Assembly: GCA_963727415.1 (NCBI GenBank)
Contig: CAVSGF010000002.1
Coordinates: forward strand, 868,001-932,000
Reading direction: 5' to 3'
DNA length: 64,000 bases
DNA from: DASQPR01 sp963727415
GTDB lineage: Bacteria > Actinomycetota > Actinomycetes > Mycobacteriales > Micromonosporaceae
The position numbers and the translations under genes are program-made. Positions 55,598 through 64,000 of the stretch are shown here, one piece after another. The first letter of the stretch is position 1. Each line of letters begins with the position of its first letter. The notes under the pieces are model-generated. The model was not told the origin of the DNA, searched no databases, and was given only the letters and a program-made list of their open reading frames with translations.

Positions 55598-56508
55598 CAC
55601 GGGTTGTCGCGTTCGGCGGCGGCCACGGCCTGGCCGCGTCGTTGCGATCGCTGAACCGCCTGCCGGACCTGGACATAACCGCCGTGGTGACGGTCGGCGA
55701 CGACGGCGGGTCCAGTGGCCGGCTGCGCGCCGAGCGGGCCATCCTGCCGCCCGGCGATCTGCGCCAGGCGCTGGCCGCCCTGGCCACCCGGCCGGACCTC
55801 GCCGGGCTGCTCCAGTACCGCTTCGGCGGCACCGATGAGCTGGCCGGGCACCCGGTCGGAAACCTGCTCCTGTGCGGCCTTCTGGAGATGCACAGCGATC
55901 CGGTGACGGCACTCGACCAGGCCGCGGCGATGGTCGGCGCGAGCGGCCGGGTGCTGCCGATGTCCAAGGCTCCGATCATCATCGAAGGCGACGTCCGCGA
56001 GGCCGGAGGCCAGCTCAGAACCATTGTCGGCCAGCATTGCCTGGCGGCCAGCGGGTCCGAGGTGAAGGCGGTACGGTTGACGCCAATTGACCCTCCCGCA
56101 TGCCCGGAGGCGGTCGCCGCGGTGGCTCGCGCCGACTGGCTGATCTTCGGTCCCGGCTCCTGGTATACGAGCGTCATCCCGCACTTGCTCGTGCCAGATC
56201 TGGCATCGGCGATCCTGGCCGCCCCGGCCAAGCGCCTGGTGGTCCTGAATCTGGCCACGGAGAAAGAGACGGTGGGTTTGTCCCTGCCCGACCATCTGGA
56301 CGCGCTTACCCGTTACCTTCCGGGGCTGCGGGTCGATGTAGTACTAGCCGACGGGAATGCCATAGAGGACCCGGAACCAGTCCGGCGCACGGCGGCGGCG
56401 CTCGGCGCTCGCGTGGTGTTCGCGCCGGTCGCGATGGACGATGGGACCCCCCGGCATGACCCGTCAGCGCTGGCATCAGTGCTCTCGCCGCTGCTGGCGA
56501 CGTGCTGA
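55594..56508 (+). CDS. yvcK: YvcK/CofD-like gluconeogenesis factor
   Basis: 304 residues from a GTG overlapping the rapZ stop. FGGGHGLAASLRSL, VTVGDDGGSSGRLR, LPPGDLRQAL, HPVGNLLLCGLLE and FGPGSWYTSVIPHLL are the conserved blocks of the UDP-GlcNAc-binding YvcK family, which affects carbon flux and cell-wall synthesis. The rapZ-yvcK-whiA order is strongly conserved in Gram-positive bacteria. Confidence 0.94.
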   Translation: MTRVVAFGGGHGLAASLRSLNRLPDLDITAVVTVGDDGGSSGRLRAERAILPPGDLRQALAALATRPDLAGLLQYRFGGTDELAGHPVGNLLLCGLLEMHSDPVTALDQAAAMVGASGRVLPMSKAPIIIEGDVREAGGQLRTIVGQHCLAASGSEVKAVRLTPIDPPACPEAVAAVARADWLIFGPGSWYTSVIPHLLVPDLASAILAAPAKRLVVLNLATEKETVGLSLPDHLDALTRYLPGLRVDVVLADGNAIEDPEPVRRTAAALGARVVFAPVAMDDGTPRHDPSALASVLSPLLATC

Positions 56509-56563
56509 TCTCGACATATGCTTGATCACATAATTCCCCGACCGGCCTCGAGGTGACGACACT

Positions 56564-57547
56564 ATGGCGATGACCGCCGCGGTCAAGGACGAACTGAGTC
56601 GAGTCGACGTAGCCAAGCCGTGTTGCCGCCGCGCTGAGATGGCGGCGTTGCTGCGGTTCGCTGGTGGCCTGCACATCGTGTCCGGCCGGGTGGTGGTGGA
56701 GGCGGAGCTCGACACCGGGGCGGTCGCACGACGGTTGCGCGCGGGAGATCGCCGAGGTCTACGGGTACTCCAGCGAGATCCACATCTTGGCCTCCGGTGG
56801 GCTGCGCAAGGGCAGCCACTACATCGTGCGGATCGTCAAGGACGGCGAGGCACTGGCCCGCCAGACCGGCCTGCTGGACGTGCGCGGCCGCCCGGTTCGC
56901 GGGCTGCCGCCGCATGTGGTGTCGGCCAACGTGTGTTGCAACATCGCCGCCTGGCGCGGGCGCGTTCATGGCGCATGGTTCGCTCACCGAGCCGGGCCGG
57001 TCGTGCGCGCTGGAGGTCACCTGCCCCGGTCCGGAGTCGGCGCTCGCCCTGGTCGGCGCGGCGCGCCGGATCGGCCTGGCGGCCAAGGCCCGCGAGGTGC
57101 GCGGCGTGGACCGGGTGGTGGTCAAGGACGGCGACGCGATCGCTCACGCTGCTCACCCGGATCGGCGCGCACGCCAGCGTGCTGGCCTGGGAGGAACGCC
57201 GGGTACGCCGCGAGGTGCGCGCCACCGCGAACCGGCTGGCCAACTTCGACGACGCGAATCTGCGCCGGTCGGCCCGCGCGGCGGTGGCCGCGGCGGCCCG
57301 GGTGACCCGGGCGCTTGACATCCTTGACGGGGACGCGCCCGGTCATCTGACCAGCGCCGGGCGGCTGCGCCTGGAGCACCGGCAGGCCTCCCTGGAGGAA
57401 TTGGGTGCGCTGGCCGACCCGCCGCTGACCAAGGACGCGATCGCCGGGCGGATCCGCCGGCTGCTCGCGCTCGCTGACAAGCGCGCACGGGATCTGGGTA
57501 TCCCGGACACCGAGGCGGCCGTCACTCCGGAGATGATGGTCGGCTGA
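56564..57547 (+). CDS. whiA: Sporulation regulator WhiA, three frameshifts
   Basis: About 327 residues; GAGGTGA precedes the ATG. The LAGLIDADG-like N-terminal part (LSRVDVAKPCCRRAEMAALLRFAGGLH; IAEVYGYSSEIHIL) and C-terminal DNA-binding helix-turn-helix (LEELGALADPPLTKDAIAGRIRRLLALAD) are present. The frame shifts near 56742, 56962 and 57137, each time with the expected sequence continuing in another frame (CCNIAAWRG / AFMAHGSL). Sequencing indels are likely. WhiA is a developmental regulator in Streptomyces. Confidence 0.93.
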   Translation: MAMTAAVKDELSRVDVAKPCCRRAEMAALLRFAGGLHIVSGRVVVEAELDTGAVARRLRAGDRRGLRVLQRDPHLGLRWAAQGQPLHRADRQGRRGTGPPDRPAGRARPPGSRAAAACGVGQRVLQHRRLARARSWRMVRSPSRAGRARWRSPAPVRSRRSPWSARRAGSAWRPRPARCAAWTGWWSRTATRSLTLLTRIGAHASVLAWEERRVRREVRATANRLANFDDANLRRSARAAVAAAARVTRALDILDGDAPGHLTSAGRLRLEHRQASLEELGALADPPLTKDAIAGRIRRLLALADKRARDLGIPDTEAAVTPEMMVG

Positions 57548-57856
57548 CCGCCGATGCCACGCCCAGAGGTGATCATGCTCACGTCGGGACCGTGAACGAG
57601 CCGGTCACCCAGGCTGGTTCGCCGAATGTTAAGCCGGGATCACGGGCGCGGTTGTGTCTTGATCAATCGAGTTCGCTAGAGTTTTTTTGTTCGGCGACGA
57701 GGCCGACCCAGTCGTCTCTCGCCGAGCGTGTCGCTACGCGAGCGGCCGGCGCCGCCAGAGCGAAGTCGGCGGCGATCGCGGCGGGGCGGCCCATCATGAC
57801 CCAATTCTGGAGGGCGGTCACGTGCTGCCCTCGCGCGTGGCAAGGAGATGGAACCT

Positions 57857-58863
57857 GTGACCATCCGGGTTGGTATTAACGGGTTTGGCCGCATCGGCCG
57901 CAACTTCTACCGAGCGGTCCTGGCCAGTCGGCGCCGACATCGAGCTTGTCGGAGTCAACGACCTGACGGACAACACCGCGCTGGCGCACCTGCTCAAGTA
58001 CGACTCGATCCTGGGTCGCCTGGGGCAGGAGGTGAAGGCGTCGGCGGATGAGATCTCGGTTGGCGGTCATACCTTCAAGGCGTTCGCCGAGCGGGACCCG
58101 GGCAAGCTGCCGTGGAGCGAGATCGGTGCCGACGTGGTGATCGAGTCCACCGGCTTGTTCACCGACGCCGAGAAGGCGAAGGTGCACGTCGAAAACGGTG
58201 CCAAGAAGGTCATCATCTCGGCCCCGGCGAAGAATGAGGACTTCACCGTCGTGCTCGGCGTCAACGATGACAAGTACGACCCCGCCAAGCACACGGTCAT
58301 CTCGAACGCGTCCTGCACCACGAACTGCCTCGCCCCGATGGCGAAGGTGCTCAACGACACGTTCGGCATCGAGCGCGGTCTGATGACCACGATTCACGCG
58401 TACACCCAGGACCAGAACCTTCAGGACGGCCCGCACAAGGACCTGCGCCGGGCCCGCGCCGCCGCGTTGAACGTGGTGCCCGACCTCGACCGGCGCCGCC
58501 AAGGCAATCGGCCTGGTGCTGCCGGAGCTCAAGGGCAAACTGGACGGCTACGCCCTGCGGGTGCCGGTGCCGACCGGCTCGGCCACCGACTTGACCGTGA
58601 CGGTCGGCCGCGAGACCACTGTGGAAGAGGTCAACGCGGCCATGAAGGCGGCGGCCGACGGCGCCCTCAAGGGCTACCTGAGCTACACCTCTGACCCGAT
58701 CGTGTCCACTGACATCGTGACCGACCCCTCGTCGTGCATCTTCGACTCGGGGCTGACCAAGGTGATCGGCGACCAGGTCAAGGTGGTCGGCTGGTACGAC
58801 AACGAGTGGGGCTACTCGAACCGGCTCGTCGACCTCGTCAAGCTGGTGGGTTCCTCGCTGTGA
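57857..58863 (+). CDS. gap: Glyceraldehyde-3-phosphate dehydrogenase, two frameshifts
   Basis: About 334 residues from the GTG at 57857, nine bases after AAGGAG. TIRVGINGFGRIGRNF binds NAD; catalytic Cys in SNASCTTNCLAPMAKVL; ALRVPVPTGSATDLTV and VGWYDNEWGYSNR follow. One extra base near 57929 (CAGTCGGCG) and one near 58484 (GTGCCCGACC) break the frame. The gene is expected to be essential, so these are sequencing errors. It overlaps pgk by a GTGA. Confidence 0.95.
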
Positions 58864-60066
58864 AGAAACTCGACGAGCTGATCGTCGAGGGCGTGTCGGG
58901 TCGGCGCGTGCTGCTGCGCGCCGATCTGAACGTGCCGCTCGACAACGGCGACCATCACCGACGACGGGCGGATCCGCGCGGTGTTGCCGACCATCAAGAC
59001 TCTGGCCTCGGCCGGTGCGAAGGTGATCGTCTGCTCGCACCTCGGCCGGCCGAAGCCGGCGTCCGACTTCGAGTCCGACCCGAAGTACGTGCTGGCGCCG
59101 GTCGCGGCGCGGATGAGCGAGTTGCTCGATGCCCCGGTGGCGTACGCGACCGACACGGTGGGTGTCAGTGCATCGGCCGCCGTGGACGGCCTCGCCGACG
59201 GCGGTGTGGTGCTCCTCGAGAACCTGCGCTTCAACAAGGCCGAGACCAGCAAGGACGAGGCCGAGCGCAAGGCGTTCGCGACGAAGCTGGCCGGATTCGC
59301 CGACGCGTACGTCGATGACGCGTTCGGCGCCGTACACCGCAAGCACGCCAGCGTGTACGACGTCGCGGCGCTGCTTCCCGCGTACGGCGGCGGGCTGGTG
59401 GCCCGGGAACTGGACGTGCTGAGCAACCTCACCGGCGACCCGAAGCGGCCGTATGTGGTGGTGCTCGGTGGCTCCAAGGTCTCCGACAAGCTGGCGGTCA
59501 TCGAGGCGCTGCTGCCGAAGGTCGACCACCTGCTGGTCGGCGGTGGCATGTGCTTCACGTTCCTGAAGGCCCAGGGGCTCCAGGTCGGCAAATCGCTGCT
59601 GGAGGACGACATGGTCCCGGTCTGCGCCGACCTGCTGGAACGGGCAGAGGGCCGGATCGTGCTGCCGTCGGACATCGTGGTCGCCGACGAGTTCGACGAG
59701 AACGCGACCGTGCGGACGGTCTCGGCGGACCAGATCCCGGACGGCTGGATGGGCCTGGACATCGGGCCGGAATCGGTCTCCGCGTTCAGCGCGGTGATCG
59801 CCGGCGCCACGACGGTGTTCTGGAACGGCCCGATGGGTGTGTTCGAGAAGGCGCCGTTCGCCGCCGGTACCCGGGGCGTGGCCGAGGCCATCACCAAGGT
59901 GAGCGGTTTCACCGTGGTTGGCGGTGGTGACTCCGCCGCGGCGGTTCGCGCGCTGGGTATCGACGAGGCCGGGTTCAGCCACATCTCGACCGGCGGCGGG
60001 GCGTCACTGGAGTACCTGGAGGGCAAGACCCTTCCCGGCGTCGCGGCGCTCGAGGCGGCGGCGTGA
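58860..60066 (+). CDS. pgk: Phosphoglycerate kinase, one frameshift
   Basis: About 402 residues from the GTG overlapping the gap stop. VLLRADLNVPLDNG then, after an extra base near 58950, TDDGRIRAVLPTIKTL; CSHLGRPK, ENLRFNKAE, DAYVDDAFGAVHR, VLGGSKVSDKL, MCFTFLKAQG and GGGDSAAAV are the usual blocks. ATP-forming step of lower glycolysis. The end overlaps tpiA by a GTGA. Confidence 0.95.
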
Positions 60067-60854
60067 GCGCCCCGGTACGCCGGCCGCTGATGGCCGGCAA
60101 CTGGAAGATGAACCTGAACCACCTGGAGGCGCTCAAGCTCGTCCAGCAGTTGGAGTTCAGCCTGACGGAGAAGCAGCTGACCGCCGTCGAGGTGGTGGTT
60201 CTGCCGCCGTTCACCGACATCCGCAGCGTGCAGACGCTGATCGACGGTGACAAGCTGCTACTCGGATTCGGCGCCCAGGACGTATCGGTGCACGAGGCCG
60301 GCGCGTACACCGGGGAGATCTCCGGGTCCATGCTGGCCAAGCTCGGCTGCCAGTACGTGCTGGTGGGGCACTCCGAACGCCGGGAGTATCACCACGAGAC
60401 CGACGAGATCGTCAACGCGAAGCTCAAGGCGGCGTTCAAGCACGATCTGACGCCGATCCTGTGCGTCGGTGAGGGCCTGGACGTCCGCGAGGCGGACGGG
60501 CACATCCCGCACTGCCATGCCCAGGTCGACGGCGCCCTGGCCGGGATCAAGGCCGAGCAGGTGGCGGCGATGGTGATCGCCTACGAGCCGATCTGGGCGA
60601 TCGGCACCGGCCGGACGGCGACTCCTTCCGACGCTCAGGCGGTCATCGCGGCCATCCGGACCCGCATCGGCGAGCTGTACGACCAGCACACCGCCGAGTC
60701 GGTCCGGATCCTCTACGGCGGCTCGGTCAACGCCGGGAATGTCGCGGCGATCATGGCCGAGAAGGACATCGACGGTGGCCTGGTCGGCGGCGCCAGCATC
60801 AAGGCGGAGGAGTTCGTCACGATCTGCCGGTTCCCCGATCACATCGCCCGATGA
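60063..60854 (+). CDS. tpiA: Triosephosphate isomerase
   Basis: 263 residues, intact. MAGNWKMN (Lys), VGHSERRE (electrophilic His), AYEPIWAIGTG (catalytic Glu) and LYGGSVNAGN (phosphate loop). It completes a gap-pgk-tpiA operon with four-base overlaps and is followed by a strong terminator. Confidence 0.97.
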   Translation: MSAPVRRPLMAGNWKMNLNHLEALKLVQQLEFSLTEKQLTAVEVVVLPPFTDIRSVQTLIDGDKLLLGFGAQDVSVHEAGAYTGEISGSMLAKLGCQYVLVGHSERREYHHETDEIVNAKLKAAFKHDLTPILCVGEGLDVREADGHIPHCHAQVDGALAGIKAEQVAAMVIAYEPIWAIGTGRTATPSDAQAVIAAIRTRIGELYDQHTAESVRILYGGSVNAGNVAAIMAEKDIDGGLVGGASIKAEEFVTICRFPDHIAR

Positions 60855-60876
60855 GCTGAACCGGGCACCGGACTCC

Positions 60877-60909
60877 AGAGCGCCCGTTACCGGACGTAGC
60901 GGGCGCTCT
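60877..60909 (+). terminator. Terminator after tpiA
   Basis: AGAGCGCCCG (60877-60886) and CGGGCGCTCT (60900-60909), a perfect 10-bp stem with a 13-base loop, 22 bp after the tpiA stop. Confidence 0.85.
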
Positions 60910-60988
60910 GCCGTGTGTACCGCCGGATAACCAAGAGTGACCGGTGCGGCGCCCTGCGTCGGCGCTGTGTTGCGATCCGGGTCCGGAG

Positions 60989-61018
60989 TTCACGTCTGCC
61001 GGGTAGTGCGCCTAGAGT
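60989..61018 (+). promoter_or_regulatory. Candidate sigma-70-type promoter of the solute-binding protein gene
   Basis: TTCACG (60989-60994) and TAGAGT (61013-61018) with an 18-base spacer, each four of six matches to consensus, about 65 bp before the ATG at 61083 and just downstream of the tpiA terminator. Confidence 0.4.
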
Positions 61019-61082
61019 GTCCGAGCGGGCCGTATTTCCGGCCCGGTCCGGCTTGATCACCCCCCTTGCCGTGAGGAAGAGC

Positions 61083-62846
61083 ATGCCCCGCGTAACCTCT
61101 CCGCGCCGCGCGCGTTCGACTTGGCGCCGCCTGGGCGCCATGGCGTCGCTGACGGCCGTCGTGGTGACCTCCGTCACCGCCTGCCAGTCATCGAGCAGTT
61201 CCGGTGCGCCCGCGCCGGTCAAGGGCGGGACGCTGTACGTCTACATGACTACCCACCCGGTGGCGAACCTGGACCCGCAGGGCATCTCGTTCGCCGGCGA
61301 CGGCAACGTCAGCCGGCTCCTCAACCGAACCTTGACCACCACACTGGCCAACGGCCAGATCGTGCCGGATCTGGCCACCGACACCGGCCGGCCGAACGCC
61401 GACAACACGGTCTGGGACTTCACCCTCAAGCAGGGCTTGAAGTGGCAGGACGGCAAGCCGGTGACGTGCGACGACGTGAAATACGGCATCGAACGCCGCT
61501 GGCTTCCGCAGATCGACGCCTACAACGGCCTGAACTATCCGATGACCTACCTGGTCGACAACAAGCCGCCGTTCAAGGGGCCGACCTCGAAGGACGCGTC
61601 GCTGAACTCGATCAAGTGCCTGGACAAGAACAACGTCGAGTTCACCCTCCAGCAGCCGGCCGGCGACTTCGGCTACACCGTGTCGGTATCGCCGTTCGCT
61701 CCGGTCGAGGTGGGTTCCGACGGTGGTGGCCGCCAGCAGTACAACTGGCATCCGGCGGCCGATGGGCCGTACATGGTCGACGAGCAGAACACATCGAAGC
61801 CGGTTCCGGACGCCAACGGCGTCGACTACCTTCCGAAGCTGACCCTGATCCGCAATCCCTTCTGGAACCGGAGCACCGACCCGGTCCGCAAGGCGTACCC
61901 GGACAAGATCGTCTTTGTGGCCGCGACCGACAACGCCCAGCTGACCAACGATCTGATCAACAGTACCGGCCAGTACGCCAACGCGATCAGCCTGGACCAG
62001 GACGTGGCGCCGAACTTCGTCCAGCAGGTGATCAACGATCCGGTGCTGTCCAAGCGGGTGGTGCGAGGCGAGACCACCGGCGTGCGGTATTTCGCCATCA
62101 ACACCATCAAGCAGCCGAAACTGGCGTGCCGGCAGGCGCTGGAGTACGGCTTCGACAAGCGGGCCTGGCGATTCGTGATGGGCGGCGCCACGGCCGGCAC
62201 GCTGGCCACCGGCATGATCCCGCCGCGGCTTCCGGCGCATGAGGACTTCGATCTTTATGAGACCAAGACGGCGCCCGACGGCGACGTCGAAAAGGCCGCC
62301 CAGATGATCACCGCGAATCACTGCAAGACCACAATCAAGGTCGCGATGCCGGATCTGCCGATCAATCACCAGCTGATCTCCACCGTGATCGAGGCGTACC
62401 AGCGCATCGGCGTGCAGGTGGAGCCCACGTTCTTCGGCCTGGCCTCCTACCTCACGTCGGTCAACCAGCCCACCAGCAAGTTCGACATGTCGTTGATCGG
62501 CTGGGTGCCGGACTGGCCGAACGGCTCCGCGGTGCTTCCGCCCCTGTTCTCCGGTGCCACCGTCGGGTCCCCGGCCAACCTGAATCTGTCGATGCTCAAG
62601 AACGCGGACATCGATCAGGGCATGGCGCAGGCGCTCAAGGAGCCGAACATCGACGCGCAGTACCACCTATGGGGTGACCTGGACAAGCAGATCATGCAAC
62701 AGGCGGCGGCGATTCCGATCCTGGTGCAGGGCGCACTTCGGATGTACGGATCGAATGTCCGTGGCGTCGTGCTGGACCAGGCCTACAGCCAGCCCGATCT
62801 GAGCTCGATCGGCCTGGGCACGCCGACCAACCCGGCGATCAGCTGA
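61083..62846 (+). CDS. ABC transporter solute-binding lipoprotein, oligopeptide family 5
   Basis: 587 residues from the ATG at 61083, with GAGGAAGAG upstream. Basic N-terminus, hydrophobic stretch and lipobox TSVTAC near residue 35; a Ser/Gly linker; then SBP_bac_5 features: GGTLYVYMTTHPVANLDPQG, WDFTLKQGLKWQDGKPVTCDDV, FTLQQP and a late FDMSLIGWVPDWPNG. Binds a peptide or similar solute outside the cell. No permease or ATPase genes are adjacent, so it is an orphan that must use a transporter encoded elsewhere or have another role. Confidence 0.92.
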   Translation: MPRVTSPRRARSTWRRLGAMASLTAVVVTSVTACQSSSSSGAPAPVKGGTLYVYMTTHPVANLDPQGISFAGDGNVSRLLNRTLTTTLANGQIVPDLATDTGRPNADNTVWDFTLKQGLKWQDGKPVTCDDVKYGIERRWLPQIDAYNGLNYPMTYLVDNKPPFKGPTSKDASLNSIKCLDKNNVEFTLQQPAGDFGYTVSVSPFAPVEVGSDGGGRQQYNWHPAADGPYMVDEQNTSKPVPDANGVDYLPKLTLIRNPFWNRSTDPVRKAYPDKIVFVAATDNAQLTNDLINSTGQYANAISLDQDVAPNFVQQVINDPVLSKRVVRGETTGVRYFAINTIKQPKLACRQALEYGFDKRAWRFVMGGATAGTLATGMIPPRLPAHEDFDLYETKTAPDGDVEKAAQMITANHCKTTIKVAMPDLPINHQLISTVIEAYQRIGVQVEPTFFGLASYLTSVNQPTSKFDMSLIGWVPDWPNGSAVLPPLFSGATVGSPANLNLSMLKNADIDQGMAQALKEPNIDAQYHLWGDLDKQIMQQAAAIPILVQGALRMYGSNVRGVVLDQAYSQPDLSSIGLGTPTNPAIS

Positions 62847-62992
62847 TCGACATGCCGGTGCGAGCCCGGTTCCCGCCCCCACCGGGGTAGGGGATCGCGG
62901 CTCCGCCCGCTATCCTTGCCAGGGCCGCGATTGCGTGGCCGTACAACCCGGCCGCGGGGCCGCAGCGCCATCCGAGAGGACACCACGAGATC

Positions 62993-63244
62993 ATGATCTA
63001 CCCGTACCTGCTTATCGCTGGTCTGATCTTGACCAGTGTGGTCCTGACGCTGCTGATCCTGCTGCACCGCGGCAAGGGCGGAGGACTGTCCAGCATGTTC
63101 GGCGGTGGCGTGACGTCGAGCCTGACCGGCTCGTCGGTCGCCGAGCGCAACCTCGACCGCTTCACCGTGATCGTGGGTCTGGTCTGGTTCGCGTGCATCG
63201 TGGGCTTCGGCTTGTGGCTGCGCGGCGCCACGCTGGTCTCCTAG
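62993..63244 (+). CDS. secG: Preprotein translocase subunit SecG
   Basis: 83 residues, two membrane spans (residues ~5-24 and ~55-76). The conserved loop RGKGGGLSSMFGGG is diagnostic. GAGAGGA lies upstream. It stimulates SecYEG-dependent export. Its place after tpiA is the usual actinobacterial arrangement, except for the intervening solute-binding protein gene. Confidence 0.95.
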   Translation: MIYPYLLIAGLILTSVVLTLLILLHRGKGGGLSSMFGGGVTSSLTGSSVAERNLDRFTVIVGLVWFACIVGFGLWLRGATLVS

Positions 63245-63259
63245 CGCCTGACCACTCCC

Positions 63260-63339
63260 AGGGCTGCACGCCGCCAGGGCCGCACGCCCCCAGGGCCGCA
63301 CCCTTCGAGGGCCGCACCCTTCGAGGGCCGCACGCTCGG
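63260..63339. repeat. 16-bp tandem repeat, five copies
   Basis: Units start at 63260, 63276, 63292, 63308 and 63324; the core AGGGCYGCAC is constant, and copies 3 and 4 are identical. The array lies 15 bp after the secG stop. Confidence 0.92.
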
Positions 63340-63520
63340 GGAATAGCCCGACGCAAGGCCGCGGGCCTCACCTGGGCCGGCTGCCTGGTGAGGGCGTGTC
63401 AGGCGGGTCGAGTCGCAACGGACCAGACCGCCGTGGGTAGCCGTGCCGCGGTCGATCACCCGCCACGGTGAACATCTGTGCCAAGAACGCGACGGCAGGT
63501 GCGCTTCGGCATGGCACGGG

Positions 63521-63548
63521 TCACAAAAATGTGAAACAGGCCTAGACT
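63521..63548 (+). promoter_or_regulatory. Candidate rbpA promoter with an overlapping dyad
   Basis: TAGACT (63543-63548) is a plausible -10; GTCACA 17 bases upstream could be the -35. A perfect dyad TCACA-AAAA-TGTGA occupies 63521-63534, within the spacer, where a bound protein would block or alter RNA polymerase. Confidence 0.4.
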
Positions 63549-63633
63549 TGTCGTTTCGGATCTTTGCGCCCCCACCCCTGATCAGGCGTGATGATTCGGT
63601 GTTCCCCGTCGACCCCCCCGACAGGAGCCATCC

Positions 63634-63972
63634 GTGGCAAGCAACGCCATCCGCGGCAGCCGTGTGGGTTCCGGCCCGATGCGCCTGGACGAGCCCACCG
63701 ATCCGATCCCGCGCCGCCGCGCCTCCTACTGGTGCGCGAACGGCCACCTGGCCGAGCCCTTCTTCGCGGCCGACGTGTGCCCGCCGGAGACCTGGGACTG
63801 CCCGCACTGTGGCCTTCCCGGCGGCCCGGATCCGCAGGCTCCGCCAACGCCGCCGCAGAACGCGCCGTTCAAGACTCATCTGGCGTACGTGAAGGAGCGG
63901 CGCAGCGACGCCGAGGGCGCGGCGCTCCTCGAGGAGGCGCTGGCAGCGCTGAGGCAGCGTCGCGGCCTTTAG
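63634..63972 (+). CDS. rbpA: RNA polymerase-binding protein RbpA
   Basis: 112 residues from a GTG with AGGAG seven bases upstream. The N-terminal IRGSRVGSGP tail, the zinc-site CANGH ... CPPETWDCPHCG, and the basic linker/sigma-interaction region HLAYVKERRS are those of RbpA, which stabilises the open complex with the principal sigma factor in actinobacteria. Confidence 0.96.
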   Translation: MASNAIRGSRVGSGPMRLDEPTDPIPRRRASYWCANGHLAEPFFAADVCPPETWDCPHCGLPGGPDPQAPPTPPQNAPFKTHLAYVKERRSDAEGAALLEEALAALRQRRGL

Positions 63973-64000
63973 CGGCTCGCTCCTGGGCTGTGTGGCTGGG

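Noticed and set aside
60877..60909. Small RNA or riboswitch between tpiA and the solute-binding protein gene.
   Set aside because: The structure is a simple 10-bp stem suited to termination, with no further conserved fold visible.

Overview
The window is high-GC actinobacterial DNA, most likely from a filamentous actinomycete; a Micromonosporaceae-type host is my guess. The evidence is the sporulation regulator WhiA, the RNA-polymerase-binding protein RbpA, a mycothiol-dependent isomerase-family protein, the GlgM/GlgE glucan pathway, the frequent GTG starts and the actinobacterial order uvrC-rapZ-yvcK-whiA-gap-pgk-tpiA-secG. There are two very different halves. No rRNA, tRNA, CRISPR array or intact insertion sequence was seen.

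Bases 1-26920 are the tailoring and sugar part of a biosynthetic gene cluster for a glycosylated natural product; the core synthase genes are not here and probably lie to the left, because the window opens inside a PEP-utilising enzyme gene. The cluster holds five GT1-type glycosyltransferases (1788, 2959, 4142 minus, 8013, 16622 minus), two flavin monooxygenase paralogues (515; 9389 minus), two tandem cytochromes P450 (20372, 21544), dTDP-glucose synthase and 4,6-dehydratase (24891, 25952), a PLP/PMP-type 3-dehydratase (6691), three further NDP-sugar epimerase/ketoreductases (5650; 10633 minus; 12452 minus), two methyltransferases (11779 minus; 14697), an amidohydrolase/decarboxylase-type protein (13523 minus), a DrrAB-like ABC exporter (17964, 19010), a VC0807-like membrane protein (15907) and a soluble histidine kinase/LuxR-type response regulator pair (22867, 23978). 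The gene set implies glucose-1-phosphate -> dTDP-glucose -> dTDP-4-keto-6-deoxyglucose -> deoxysugars, then several glycosyl transfers, oxidation and methylation, then export. A 2,3-dehydratase and a 3,5-epimerase are not in the window.

After a 640-base non-coding border (26921-27563) the chromosome is primary metabolism. Bases 27564-41453 are an alpha-glucan locus: glgE, glgB, glgA/glgM (minus), glgC, pgm, a large GH63/MGH1-like glucosidase (minus) and a GH133 glycogen debranching enzyme. Together they make ADP-glucose, then maltose-1-phosphate, then branched alpha-glucan, and degrade it. Bases 41486-47745 hold an SDR, a TetR regulator with a clear operator, an AlkZ-like winged-helix protein, a DUF5995 protein, an MBL hydrolase, a maleylpyruvate-isomerase family protein and RsgA. 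Bases 48361-63972 hold uvrA, a Rieske lipoprotein, uvrC, rapZ, yvcK, whiA, gap, pgk, tpiA, an oligopeptide-type solute-binding lipoprotein, secG and rbpA.

Two properties affect how the window should be used. First, about 25 single-base frameshifts are concentrated in 31.3-39.2 kb and 56.7-59.0 kb and hit genes expected to be essential (gap, pgk), so they are almost certainly sequencing indels; affected genes are annotated across the breaks. Second, many unrelated short tandem arrays (units of 9-18 bp, 2-5 copies) lie in intergenic gaps and in protein tails; the intragenic units are all multiples of three.
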